A stretch of DNA of 64,000 bases from Ignavibacteria bacterium. GTDB taxonomy: Bacteria; Bacteroidota; Ignavibacteria; Kapaibacteriales; UBA961. Where the stretch lies: the NCBI GenBank assembly GCA_947491315.1, contig CANLII010000008.1, positions 1 through 64,000 of the forward strand. Reading direction: 5' to 3'. This document shows, piece by piece, positions 43,157 through 52,699 of this stretch; within the stretch, counting starts at the first letter, position 1; every line of letters starts with the position of its first letter. The notes beneath the pieces were generated by a model. The model saw only the letters and a list, made by a program, of their open reading frames with translations, was not told the origin of the DNA and ran no database searches. The position numbers and the translations under genes were made by a program.

Positions 43157-45697
43157 ATGAAAATTTTCCTTATCCTCCTTTGTTCCATATTCTTCATGGA
43201 ATTCAGCATCGATGCCACAGCGCAATCATTCGATGCAAAAACCTTCATAAGTAATGGTAATGACTCGAAAATGCCCGAAATGCTCAAGCAATCAGTACAT
43301 ACATTCTCATTGGATAAAACTGTAGCGGGAAAGATATTCGGTTCATTTTCGAAAGATCTTCAATTACAAAATTTTCCAATCGGCATGAATGCGAATGGTA
43401 CTGTTGACCTATCTCTTTCACAATCTGTGATAGATGCCAATACCATCATCATGATAGGTAATAAGAGGGTACCTGTTCCATCAATTACGACATATAATGG
43501 TCATATCAAAGGTGAGAATGGATCAACCGTATTGATTACCTATGCAGATGGGGAAATGTATGGTTGGATTTCAAGAGCAAATGGTACAACTGTTTCATTT
43601 GCACCTGAAGACATAAAAGCAGATATCAAGAAAGAACATGTGATGTATAATGAAAACTCATTACACTCCGCTTTAAACATGCCTGCAAAGTCTTGTGGTA
43701 CAGAAGAGTTTTCACATACAGGAATCAAAACTTGGGAAGTTGAAGCACAGCTCAAGAAAGGCGAAAAAGTTCTTGATAATCGCATGCTTGAACTGCAAAT
43801 AATTTTAGAATCTACCACAACATTTTTCACCAAGATTGCAACAAGAAATGAAACCAGAGCAACAAACCTCATGGTTTCAATGGCAAATGCGGTGAATACA
43901 TTGTATAGAAGAGAGTTAAATCTCAATATAGTTGTTCCATTGATCCAAATCTGGACTGACGATAATCCTGATCCATATCAAAATGATGGTGCGAATACTA
44001 TCGCCTTGCTCAATGAAATACAAAATAGATGGAGTAAAATTACCAATAGAACTCGTGACATTGTACATTGTTTCGATGCTATGGGTAATTCACAAGCAGG
44101 CGCAGGAGTTGTTGCAGGTATTGCAAATGGAATCGGTGCTTTATGCAATGGTTCACTTTCAAATGCATATTCAGTGACAGGTGTATCTGCATTTGCAAAT
44201 CTTCCTTTGATCACATATATGAAAGATGTGTCAACAATGGCTCATGAGCTAGGACATAATATGGGTTCATATCATACTCATAATTGTGGTGAATGGAAAC
44301 CAGCACTCGATTCATGTCTTTCCAGTGGTCCAAGCTATGTCGGTAAGATTTCTTATTCTTCTGAAACATGTAATACCGGAGCACCAAAACCAATACCCGG
44401 TTCAATCATGAGTTATTGTGATTTAACCAATTCCACAGGATCTGTACCATTCACATTTCTTCCAAGAGTGTATGAATTCCTCAGAGCAAGACTTGAAAAC
44501 AGTAAATGTATCACAGAAGCACAGAATGCTCAGATCAAAATGATTGGACCTTGGGGCAATCAGACTTTAATTTCTGGAAGAACAACATTGGTTGAATGGA
44601 CTTCAGTAAAAGTCAATAGTGTGAAAGTACAATTTTCAACCGATGGTGGAGGAAATTGGAGTGAAATCGCAACAGGAATTCCAGCTGCATCTTCAAGCAT
44701 GATCAATGGTCAAGGCGCATATCAATGGACCATTCCAAATATTGCCACAACTGCAGGAAGACTGCGTGTGGTTGACATGGCAAATCCTGATATCAATGAT
44801 ACTTCTTGGGTAAATTTCAGAATCGTTGCACCAAGTTTGAATCTTTCCACGAATCTTGATGGCAAAGCATTTGGACAAACTGAAAACACTCCGGTGCAAT
44901 GGGCAAAAACAAATGTTGACACTGTACTCGTGATGTTTTCCAAAGACAATGCTTCAACATGGGAGACTTTAGCCAAACAGACCGGATCTACCTACACATT
45001 CGCAATTCCGAATATTGATGCTGAAAAATGCTGGATTCGCATAGCTGATGCAAGTAATATGTCTCTTGTATCGCAGACAGGACCATTCTCCATTGGCAAA
45101 GAAGAATTAACATTGATCAATCCCAAAGGTGGAGAGACACTTTGCGCCAATAAGCGTTTTGTAATCGCATGGACATATAAAAACCTGGCTAATTCCAAGT
45201 TACTTGTCCAATATTCAAATGCAGGCGGAGCATGGCTGAATATTTCGGCGGCAAATGGCGTTGATCCATGGTCAAGCGTATTTGGCTTTACACCACCTTC
45301 AATCAAAAGCGATTCTATTGTCATTAGAGTCATCAGCAGAACAGATAGTACCGTAATTGCAAGCTCAGGATATATTTCAGTATCAAATGAAGCAGGATGT
45401 GTAGCAACTTCGCTCGAAGAAGACCCAACCATGCCAAGCTTGCTTGTAGCGCCGAATCCAATTACAGGAAATACATTCACCGTCACAATCAATGCACCTA
45501 TTGCATGTGGCAATGGAACTCTTTCACTTACCTCATTGAGTGGATCAACCGTTCATATTTTCGGAAATACATATTCATTTGTTCAAGGAATGCATGCAAT
45601 GGAACTCAGTTTACCGAGCATAAGTTCAGGTAGATACTTCTTGACATTGCAATGTAATGGAAGAAGATTAAGCATTCCTGTATCAATTGAGAACTAA
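43157..45697 (+). CDS. Secreted metzincin (reprolysin-like) protease with T9SS sorting domain
   Basis: A signal peptide ('IFLILLCSIFFMEFSIDATAQ') and propeptide-like region precede a metzincin domain with 'HELGHNMGSYH' at residue 363 (HExxHxxGxxH, zinc ligands plus catalytic Glu) and the Met-turn 'SIMSYC'. Three Ig/Fn3-like strands blocks follow, marked by 'VQFSTDGGGNW', 'VMFSKDNASTWETLA' and 'VQYSNAGGAWLN'. The end 'VAPNPITGNTFTV...SSGRYFLTLQCNGRR' is a T9SS type A sorting domain. Likely cell-surface or released. The ATG at 43157 is chosen because it begins the signal peptide. Confidence 0.92.
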   Translation: MKIFLILLCSIFFMEFSIDATAQSFDAKTFISNGNDSKMPEMLKQSVHTFSLDKTVAGKIFGSFSKDLQLQNFPIGMNANGTVDLSLSQSVIDANTIIMIGNKRVPVPSITTYNGHIKGENGSTVLITYADGEMYGWISRANGTTVSFAPEDIKADIKKEHVMYNENSLHSALNMPAKSCGTEEFSHTGIKTWEVEAQLKKGEKVLDNRMLELQIILESTTTFFTKIATRNETRATNLMVSMANAVNTLYRRELNLNIVVPLIQIWTDDNPDPYQNDGANTIALLNEIQNRWSKITNRTRDIVHCFDAMGNSQAGAGVVAGIANGIGALCNGSLSNAYSVTGVSAFANLPLITYMKDVSTMAHELGHNMGSYHTHNCGEWKPALDSCLSSGPSYVGKISYSSETCNTGAPKPIPGSIMSYCDLTNSTGSVPFTFLPRVYEFLRARLENSKCITEAQNAQIKMIGPWGNQTLISGRTTLVEWTSVKVNSVKVQFSTDGGGNWSEIATGIPAASSSMINGQGAYQWTIPNIATTAGRLRVVDMANPDINDTSWVNFRIVAPSLNLSTNLDGKAFGQTENTPVQWAKTNVDTVLVMFSKDNASTWETLAKQTGSTYTFAIPNIDAEKCWIRIADASNMSLVSQTGPFSIGKEELTLINPKGGETLCANKRFVIAWTYKNLANSKLLVQYSNAGGAWLNISAANGVDPWSSVFGFTPPSIKSDSIVIRVISRTDSTVIASSGYISVSNEAGCVATSLEEDPTMPSLLVAPNPITGNTFTVTINAPIACGNGTLSLTSLSGSTVHIFGNTYSFVQGMHAMELSLPSISSGRYFLTLQCNGRRLSIPVSIEN

Positions 45698-45698
45698 T

Positions 45699-48206
45699 AT
45701 GGATTATCGATCTATTCTCCACATGTTCATCTGTTTATTGTTAGTCATCCCCATGCTTGGTAAGACTAATGATGCAACCAAAGGGATGAAGATACTACCA
45801 CCATTGTCTTTATTGTCTGCTGAGCATCAAACTCATGCCAAGACATATTCCATTAATAAAACATGGTCGGTGGAAGCATTCACGCAATCGGGCAATTCAT
45901 TTCGAATTGATCAATTTCCAATTTCATTGACTGAAAATGGAAGTATTCAATTTGAACTTTCTCCATCTGTAATCGATGGTTCGACAGAAATCATGGTTGG
46001 TTTCAAACGCATTCCCGCTCCGGATGTGAGAACATATACAGGAACCATTATTGGGGAACCGGGGTCTAATGTCGTGATGTCTTTTGCAAATGGAATTCTT
46101 CGTGGATGGATAGAAAGAGTCGATGGAAGTAGAGTCAGTATAGCGCCTTCTGAAGGTTCTACGGAAATACATCTACTCTATGATGCGGAAATTGTAGCTG
46201 ATCTCAGAAAAGATGCAGGTTCATGCATGACCGATGAATCGTCAATCACCATTCCCACTCCTGAAGATTTGTATAAAACTCTTGGTAAGGTTGAGTCCGT
46301 TAAAGGCACTAATCTTCTCGAATTGCAGGTGATTGTTGAAGCTACTTCATCCTTTTTCAATGGTCCCGGAAGAAAAGATTCCATTCGCACTGCTGAATTC
46401 ATGATTGGATTAATGAATGGCGTGAATACGATTTACAGAAAAGAATTGAATGTCAATATCATCATACCAAGACTTCAAATATGGACAGCCACAACTCAAG
46501 ATCCATATGTAAGCAATGGGAATGCACCGGCACTTTTGGATGAAGTTCAAAATCGTTGGGGAAAGCTAACAACAATCAAACGCGATATTGTTCATTGTCT
46601 TGATGCCGTTCCAACCACTGGTGGTTTATTCGTTCTTGGGATTGCTAATGGAATTGGGAATATATGCTCCGGAAGTATTTCGGATGCATATTCTGTTTCA
46701 GGTATTTTCAAAAATGGCTTGGCAAAAATCGAAGATTATATGGGTGATATCGTGACGATTGCCCATGAACTCGGACATAATATAGGTTCATATCACACGC
46801 ATAATTGTCAATTCTGGCCACCAAGAGGACTTGACTCTTGTATGACAAGCGGAAGCGCATATCGTTCACGCTCAAACTATTCTCAGGAAGCTTGCTTTAA
46901 AAATTTACCAATGGTAAATCCAGGCTCCATCATGAGTTATTGTCATTTGACAAATCCCTCACGATCAGTTGCTTTTACATTTCTTCCAAGAGTTGCAACC
47001 TATCTCCGAAACTATATGGAGAGTCGTTCTTGCATTGAACCTGCAACCCAGCCAATTGTGAGAATGGTCTATCCATGGGGACAACAGTCCTTTGTTGTTG
47101 GCACTCAAACATCCATTGACTGGACCTCACATAGAGTCACTAATGTCAATATCGAATTCAGCACAGACGGTGGAACAAATTGGCGCACAATATTTGCTTC
47201 AAGACCTGCTGTTACCGAAGCAAATGGTACAGGTTCTTTTCTATGGACCATTCCTGACAATCCAACCACAAAAGGAAGAATCCGCATAGTAGATGTATCC
47301 AACGCTCAAATTCGTGATACTTCTTGGGCTGATTTCACCATTGCAAAAGCAACACTCACACTTACCAGTGACTTTCGATCAAAGAAATTTGGGATGAAAG
47401 AGAGAATTTCGCTCAATTGGACAAAAGCTCTTGTGGACCGCGTCCGCATTGAATTCTCATCCAATAATGGTTCAATATGGTCACTCATTCGCGATTCAGT
47501 GTCAAATACGACCTTCACCGTTGATATCCCTGATGTCGAATCTGAGAATTGTTTGTTCAGAATAGTGGATGTGGCAAATGGGAAACTCATCAGTCAATCA
47601 GCATTATTTGAGATTGGAAAAGAGCAATTGGCATTATTGCAACCGGCAAATAATGATACGCTTTGTTTGGGTAAGCCATATACTATTACTTGGTCGCAAA
47701 CATTTATGTCCAATAGCAAGATATTCATAGAATATAGAAATGTTGGGCAAACAACTTGGAAAAGAGTTTCCCTCTTGGGTCATGATGCAGATTCTGCCAA
47801 ATTCGCTTGGACACTCAATAATGTTACAGCAGGTACATATCAATTCAGAACTGTTTATAGACAAGATACATCGCTATCAACGATACCTATCAATCTTTTC
47901 ATTAGCAGTGAAGGTTCTTGTGCCACGGCTGCAAGCATCAGTGATCTAGATTATTCTGCATTCACTTTGTTCCCAAATCCATCCAGTGAATTCGTAAAGA
48001 TTATACCAACTAAGGAAATGTGTGTCAATCCAAAAATGATCATCTCTGACATTGCAGGAAGCTCCATGGTTGAAATGATGGATCTAACACTGCATAGCGC
48101 GAGTGGTACCGATATTTCTGTAAAACACTTGACTTCAGGCACATATTATATCACGCTCATTTGTAATGATCGCAGATATACGCAAAGTTTCACCATTCTA
48201 CGATAA
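45699..48206 (+). CDS. Secreted metzincin protease, tandem paralogue, with T9SS sorting domain
   Basis: Same architecture as the gene immediately upstream: signal peptide ('MFICLLLVIPMLGKTN'), propeptide, 'HELGHNIGSYH' at residue 356, Met-turn 'SIMSYC', three 'FSTDGGTNW'-type beta modules, and C-terminal 'LFPNPSSEFVKI...SGTYYITLICNDRRYTQ'. Clear similarity along the full length points to a tandem duplication that has since diverged. The track start at 45687 is a TTG within the previous gene; ATG 45699 follows the preceding stop by one base. 835 residues. Confidence 0.92.
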   Translation: MDYRSILHMFICLLLVIPMLGKTNDATKGMKILPPLSLLSAEHQTHAKTYSINKTWSVEAFTQSGNSFRIDQFPISLTENGSIQFELSPSVIDGSTEIMVGFKRIPAPDVRTYTGTIIGEPGSNVVMSFANGILRGWIERVDGSRVSIAPSEGSTEIHLLYDAEIVADLRKDAGSCMTDESSITIPTPEDLYKTLGKVESVKGTNLLELQVIVEATSSFFNGPGRKDSIRTAEFMIGLMNGVNTIYRKELNVNIIIPRLQIWTATTQDPYVSNGNAPALLDEVQNRWGKLTTIKRDIVHCLDAVPTTGGLFVLGIANGIGNICSGSISDAYSVSGIFKNGLAKIEDYMGDIVTIAHELGHNIGSYHTHNCQFWPPRGLDSCMTSGSAYRSRSNYSQEACFKNLPMVNPGSIMSYCHLTNPSRSVAFTFLPRVATYLRNYMESRSCIEPATQPIVRMVYPWGQQSFVVGTQTSIDWTSHRVTNVNIEFSTDGGTNWRTIFASRPAVTEANGTGSFLWTIPDNPTTKGRIRIVDVSNAQIRDTSWADFTIAKATLTLTSDFRSKKFGMKERISLNWTKALVDRVRIEFSSNNGSIWSLIRDSVSNTTFTVDIPDVESENCLFRIVDVANGKLISQSALFEIGKEQLALLQPANNDTLCLGKPYTITWSQTFMSNSKIFIEYRNVGQTTWKRVSLLGHDADSAKFAWTLNNVTAGTYQFRTVYRQDTSLSTIPINLFISSEGSCATAASISDLDYSAFTLFPNPSSEFVKIIPTKEMCVNPKMIISDIAGSSMVEMMDLTLHSASGTDISVKHLTSGTYYITLICNDRRYTQSFTILR

Positions 48207-48225
48207 TTCGGATAGATAATTCACC

Positions 48226-49122
48226 ATGTTACAATCACTGATTGCCGCATCATTACCATATATCCCCAAAGCAATAGTTAAGTCAGTTGCATCTCGTTAC
48301 ATTGCCGGCTCAACATTACGGGAAGCTGTTCAAACAGTCCAAGCACTTGAAAAGAAAGGTGCTTCATCCACAATTGATGTGCTCGGTGAATTCGTTACCA
48401 CCAAAGAGCGATCACTTCACGAATATGAAAGTTCAAAAGCTGTTTTATCTGCTATCAATCAATATAAATTGCCTACATATTTATCGGTGAAGCCAACATC
48501 ACTTGGATTGGGTATAGACCCTGAATTTGCCTATGAGAATATCAGTTCTTTAGTGAATATGGCTAAAGAATTTGGCGCATTTGTTCGTATGGACATGGAG
48601 AATACACCCTATACCACACAAACTATTGACATGTACCGAAGATTGCGTCATGAAGGATTTGATAATTGTGGAATAGTGATTCAAGCCTATTTACAGAGAA
48701 GCGAATCAGATATTCTATCTCTTCTCGATCTAGATCCCAATATCAGATTATGCAAGGGGATTTATAGAGAGAATCCGGAAATAGCATTTACAAATCCTGA
48801 TGATATTCGGAATAATTATAAAAAGCTTCTTCGGCTCCTGTTAAAGCATGCTTCAAAGACAGGGATAGCAACGCATGATGATATACTTATCAATGATGCA
48901 ATGAATGTGATTGAAACAGAAAATGTCAACAAAGAAACATATGAATTTCAAATGTTGCTCGGAGTTCGCGAGGAGAGAAGAGATGCAATTTTACGCCTTG
49001 GACATCACATGAGAATTTATGTACCATTTGGGGAAGATTGGTATGGCTATTCGACAAGAAGACTCAAAGAAAACCCACAAGTGGCGGGTTATGTATTCAA
49101 AGCAATGTTTAAGAAAGGATGA
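48226..49122 (+). CDS. Proline dehydrogenase (monofunctional PRODH)
   Basis: Oxidises proline to pyrroline-5-carboxylate with FAD. The TIM-barrel segments 'YLSVKPTSLGLGID', 'VRMDMENTPYTTQTIDMYRRL', 'GIVIQAYLQRSESD', 'IRLCKGIYRE', 'TGIATHD', 'EFQMLLGVREERR' and 'RIYVPFGEDWYGYSTRRLKENP' follow in the order of PRODH; the final Tyr/Arg-Arg segment binds proline. 298 residues. No P5C dehydrogenase (PutA C-terminal half) is fused or adjacent. It ends one base before the next gene's ATG. Confidence 0.93.
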   Translation: MLQSLIAASLPYIPKAIVKSVASRYIAGSTLREAVQTVQALEKKGASSTIDVLGEFVTTKERSLHEYESSKAVLSAINQYKLPTYLSVKPTSLGLGIDPEFAYENISSLVNMAKEFGAFVRMDMENTPYTTQTIDMYRRLRHEGFDNCGIVIQAYLQRSESDILSLLDLDPNIRLCKGIYRENPEIAFTNPDDIRNNYKKLLRLLLKHASKTGIATHDDILINDAMNVIETENVNKETYEFQMLLGVREERRDAILRLGHHMRIYVPFGEDWYGYSTRRLKENPQVAGYVFKAMFKKG

Positions 49123-49123
49123 T

Positions 49124-50014
49124 ATGCGAAAACTATTCATCCCATTCATCATTACTATCATCATACTCCTCCAACCATTATTTGGTTGTACAAAACCTCC
49201 GGAAGATCTTCGTCCACTCTCCATTGCCACTTTCAATATAGCTTGGCTTGGTGATGGTGAAGGGAAGGATATGATACCAAGAACGAAAGAACAGTATACA
49301 TTGATTGCCGATATCATTAATGAAACATCTGCAGATATCATTGCCTTGCAAGAAATTGAAAACATGCAAGCACTGAATCAATTGCTTGTGCATTTACCCG
49401 ATTATACTGCCGTACTCGGTTCCAGTGGCAAGTCACAAAATGTTGGATTCATGTATAAAAAATCACTCAATGTAGAGTCCATTGGTGAATATATCCCGAT
49501 AGCCATTGATCCAAATCGTAATAGACCCGGATATGTGGTTAAAGTCAAAAAAGGGAATTTTGATTGTTTTTTGATGTCTGTTCATTTTAAATCTACATCA
49601 AGATTTGACTCAACCGATGAGATGCGTATAGAGTCACGCCGGGTGAGAAGAGAACAGTCCCAAAAAGCCATGGCATGGATAGATTCAATGAAATCCAATA
49701 ATGTAGATCAAGACATTTACATAGTTGGAGATTTGAATGATTTCCCCAAAAGAGAAAAAGAACCAACTCTTCAAGCATTGACAGCTTCATCAGAAGTCGT
49801 TTTTCTCACTGCAGAGATGAAAAGTTGCAAATTTCAGAACTTCTATGTCATAGATCATATCATAGCCTCCAAGTCTGCACAAAAGCGCTTCATAACCAGT
49901 AGCGAACGCATTATTGATATTTTTTCCATGCATTCCAAAGAAGTGGCCGAGAAAATATCCGATCATTGCCCAATTGTCATGCAATTTGATGTCACACAAC
50001 CAGATAATGATTAA
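49124..50014 (+). CDS. Endonuclease/exonuclease/phosphatase-family lipoprotein
   Basis: A lipobox signal ('FIITIIILLQPLFGCTKP') precedes an EEP-fold hydrolase: 'LSIATFNIAWLGDG' (Asn), 'IIALQEIEN' (Glu metal ligand), 'LMSVHFKSTSR' (catalytic His), 'YIVGDLNDFP' (Asp/Asn) and 'SDHCPIVMQF' (final Asp-His). All catalytic residues appear intact. Substrate could be nucleic acid, phospholipid or a phosphosugar. The track ORF begins at 49019 inside proline dehydrogenase; ATG 49124 starts the signal peptide. 296 residues. Confidence 0.85.
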   Translation: MRKLFIPFIITIIILLQPLFGCTKPPEDLRPLSIATFNIAWLGDGEGKDMIPRTKEQYTLIADIINETSADIIALQEIENMQALNQLLVHLPDYTAVLGSSGKSQNVGFMYKKSLNVESIGEYIPIAIDPNRNRPGYVVKVKKGNFDCFLMSVHFKSTSRFDSTDEMRIESRRVRREQSQKAMAWIDSMKSNNVDQDIYIVGDLNDFPKREKEPTLQALTASSEVVFLTAEMKSCKFQNFYVIDHIIASKSAQKRFITSSERIIDIFSMHSKEVAEKISDHCPIVMQFDVTQPDND

Positions 50015-50017
50015 TCC

Positions 50018-51400
50018 ATGAAACAATTTATCATTACAGTGATTGTTTTTCTTGCAGGACAATCCATCCTAGAAGCACAACCCTATCAGCAATTTCTTGA
50101 TTGGCAAATAGCACAATCAAAAAGATGCATGAATGCAGTACTCAAAAAAGATTTTCAGAAAGCATATGACCTCTTTACTCCGGAAATGAAGAAAGAATTT
50201 TCAAGAGATACATTTGCTATTTTTTGGAATCTTTTTGAAAAAAAAGCGGGAAAGCCATATAAAGTGTTTAATGTTAGAACAGATATCGATAATGAAGATT
50301 CTACTCTTATAACTATCATACATTCCATCCGATGTTCAAATGGAAATTGGGATATTCGAATGTCATTCAAAGGTTCCCATTTGATTGATGGATTCTATGT
50401 TGATACATTTAAACCTCATTATGATAGAAGAGCATATACTGTACCCGACTATGCATATACCGATAGTATAAAAGTCAGAACTCTTACGATTGGCAAAGGA
50501 ACAGATTGGGAAACCGAAGGTATTCTCACATTACCACTAAAAAGTGGAAAATATCCCATAATTATCATTATCCATGGTAGCGGTCCATTGGACGAAGATG
50601 GAACATATGTTGCTAATAAACCATATGCTGACCTTGCTTGGGGATTGGCTTCCAAAGGAATAGGTGTGCTTCGCTTCACGAAAAGAACCAGGAAGTACTA
50701 TTCAGCAATCAAAGATAAAGGACTAGAAATAACTCCTGATTTAGAAAGTACAGAAGATGCAATTGCCGCCTTCAATGCCGTGAAGACTTTCCGAGAGGCA
50801 GATTCAGAGAATATTTTTCTATTGGGTCATGGAACCGGTGGAATGATCATGCCGAGAGCATTGCAAGCAATCAAAAATCTAAAAGGAATGATTTTGTTGG
50901 GTGCTCCTGCAAGACCACTTCCTGATGTACTGATAGAGCAATTGGAATATGTGTTAACCTTGGACACGCTCATTGAAAAGAAAGATTCTGGAGCAAAACT
51001 AGAGAAGTTAAGAAAACAGTATAAGACTGTGATTTCACCTAAGTTAAACAAGGATACACCATCTGAGTATCTTTTACTCGAGACTCCTGCTTCATATTGG
51101 CTTTCTCTCAGAAACTATGATCAAGTTCAAACATTGAAAAAATATAAGATACCAACTCTGATTTTACATGGTGAAAGAGACTTTCAAACCACAATGAAAG
51201 ACTTTTCTTTGTGGCAAAAGGGACTTGTTGGAAAAAATGGTATTCAGGGTAGCAAAGCAATCAGCTATCCTCTATTGAATTATTTGTTTTTGGAAGGAGT
51301 TGGAAAAGCAAGTCCTTCTGAATATACAATCTTTGATCATATCCCTGAAGAAGTCATGAATGATATTTCCTCATGGATCATGTCAATAATGAAACAATAG
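50018..51400 (+). CDS. Secreted alpha/beta-hydrolase-fold protein lacking catalytic Ser and His (likely pseudoenzyme)
   Basis: A signal peptide ('FIITVIVFLAGQSILEAQ') and a DUF3887-like helical domain ('AVLKKDFQKAYDLFTPEMKKEF') precede an alpha/beta hydrolase domain: 'IIIIHGSGPLDEDGTY' (oxyanion region), 'LLGHGTGGMIMPRALQ' and 'LHGERDFQTT'. The nucleophile elbow, normally GHSxGG, here has Gly272 in place of Ser. Asp388 is kept, but the His expected in 'NHLF' near the C-terminus is Tyr422 ('LLNYLFLEG'). With two of three triad residues lost, usual hydrolysis is unlikely; it may bind a ligand. It follows the EEP lipoprotein gene by three bases. Confidence 0.85.
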   Translation: MKQFIITVIVFLAGQSILEAQPYQQFLDWQIAQSKRCMNAVLKKDFQKAYDLFTPEMKKEFSRDTFAIFWNLFEKKAGKPYKVFNVRTDIDNEDSTLITIIHSIRCSNGNWDIRMSFKGSHLIDGFYVDTFKPHYDRRAYTVPDYAYTDSIKVRTLTIGKGTDWETEGILTLPLKSGKYPIIIIIHGSGPLDEDGTYVANKPYADLAWGLASKGIGVLRFTKRTRKYYSAIKDKGLEITPDLESTEDAIAAFNAVKTFREADSENIFLLGHGTGGMIMPRALQAIKNLKGMILLGAPARPLPDVLIEQLEYVLTLDTLIEKKDSGAKLEKLRKQYKTVISPKLNKDTPSEYLLLETPASYWLSLRNYDQVQTLKKYKIPTLILHGERDFQTTMKDFSLWQKGLVGKNGIQGSKAISYPLLNYLFLEGVGKASPSEYTIFDHIPEEVMNDISSWIMSIMKQ

Positions 51401-51514
51401 ATTTCAGAAGCAAAATTCAAGTATTGTATTAGAACTTGCCACTCTATAAGGTCTGCTTCATTAATTGATGAAACACCACCACAGTATTCACCAGTATTCA
51501 TACAGTATTCTCTC

Positions 51515-52699
51515 ATGAAATTCCCAATAAGTGATTGCATCATCATAGGAGCGGGAGCTGCAGGTTTATACTGTGCTGGAAAAATTAGTCAACATGGCAA
51601 AAGCGTGACAATTGTAGAACATAATGACCATCCGGGGAAAAAGATTCGTATCTCAGGAGGTGGCAGATGCAATTTTACAAATCGAGTGGTAAAAGGTCAA
51701 CATTTCATTTCTGAAAACCCTCATTTTGCTGTTTCAGCATTAAGTCGGTATACTCCTGATCATTTCATTTCTCTTGTTGAATCTCATCACATTGCATATC
51801 ATGAAAAAACGCTTGGACAATTATTTTGTGATCATTCATCCAAAGAAATCATTGATATGCTTTTGAAAGAATGTAATCAAGATTATACAGATATTCAATA
51901 TGGAGTCAAGATCCATTCCATTAAAAAAAGTGACTATTATACCGTAGAAACCTCAAAAGGTATACTCCAATCATATTCTCTCGTGATTGCATCCGGTGGT
52001 TTATCCGTTCCTTCGCTTGGAGCCTCCACTTTTGGATATGAAATAGCCAAGGAATTTGGTCATACAATCATACACACCAGACCGGCTCTTGTGCCATTGA
52101 TTGTTAATCAACAGACATTCCCCTGCAATGAACTCGCAGGTGTTTCTTTTCCTGTTGAAGTGTTTACAAAAAAAAGTCCCGTATTCAAGGAATCAATGCT
52201 CTTTACCCATAAGGGAATCAGCGGTCCGGCCATTTTACAGATTTCTTCCTATCTGGATAATGAGAATACATTTACCATAAACACATTGCCGGGATTCGAT
52301 TATTCTCAAATATCCGATACCTCAAAAAAGAGCGAATGGAGAACGGTACTTGGACATATTCTCCCGAAAAGATTTTCTGATTATTGGACACATTTTCACC
52401 ATCAAAATGAAGTGTTTGGTCATTATAGTGATCGTACCATACATCAGTTTCTCAGTGAATTGCAAGAATGGAATTTCACTCCATCAGGTACAGATGGATA
52501 TGCAAAAGCAGAAGTCACCGCGGGAGGAGTTCATACAAATGAATTATCGTCAAAAACAATGATGTCAAAGATCAATCCCAACCTATATTTTATAGGAGAA
52601 GTTGTTGATGTTACGGGTCATTTGGGTGGATACAATTTTCAATGGGCATGGTCATCAGCACATGCTGCTTCAGAATCTATAATAGGAAATCATGGCTAA
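51515..52699 (+). CDS. BaiN/HI0933-family NAD(P)/FAD-dependent oxidoreductase
   Basis: 394-residue flavoprotein. The FAD dinucleotide-binding motif 'IIIGAGAAGLYCAGKIS' starts near residue 9, followed by 'GKKIRISGGGRCNFTNR', a family hallmark, and near the end 'VTAGGVHTNELSSKTM' and 'GEVVDVTGHLGGYNFQWAWSSAH'. Members include bile-acid 7-dehydroxylation enzymes and widespread uncharacterised flavoproteins; no substrate can be assigned. It overlaps the ABC-F gene by eight bases. The 114-base gap before it has no clear -7 element. Confidence 0.9.
   Translation: MKFPISDCIIIGAGAAGLYCAGKISQHGKSVTIVEHNDHPGKKIRISGGGRCNFTNRVVKGQHFISENPHFAVSALSRYTPDHFISLVESHHIAYHEKTLGQLFCDHSSKEIIDMLLKECNQDYTDIQYGVKIHSIKKSDYYTVETSKGILQSYSLVIASGGLSVPSLGASTFGYEIAKEFGHTIIHTRPALVPLIVNQQTFPCNELAGVSFPVEVFTKKSPVFKESMLFTHKGISGPAILQISSYLDNENTFTINTLPGFDYSQISDTSKKSEWRTVLGHILPKRFSDYWTHFHHQNEVFGHYSDRTIHQFLSELQEWNFTPSGTDGYAKAEVTAGGVHTNELSSKTMMSKINPNLYFIGEVVDVTGHLGGYNFQWAWSSAHAASESIIGNHG

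Noticed and set aside
44992-45513. 173-residue minus-strand ORF in the first metzincin gene
   Set aside because: Shadow ORF in another frame; no signal or motif.
51401-51514. GAAGCA...TGCTTC pair as a terminator after the pseudo-hydrolase
   Set aside because: Six-base arms with a loop of over 40 bases and no T-run.
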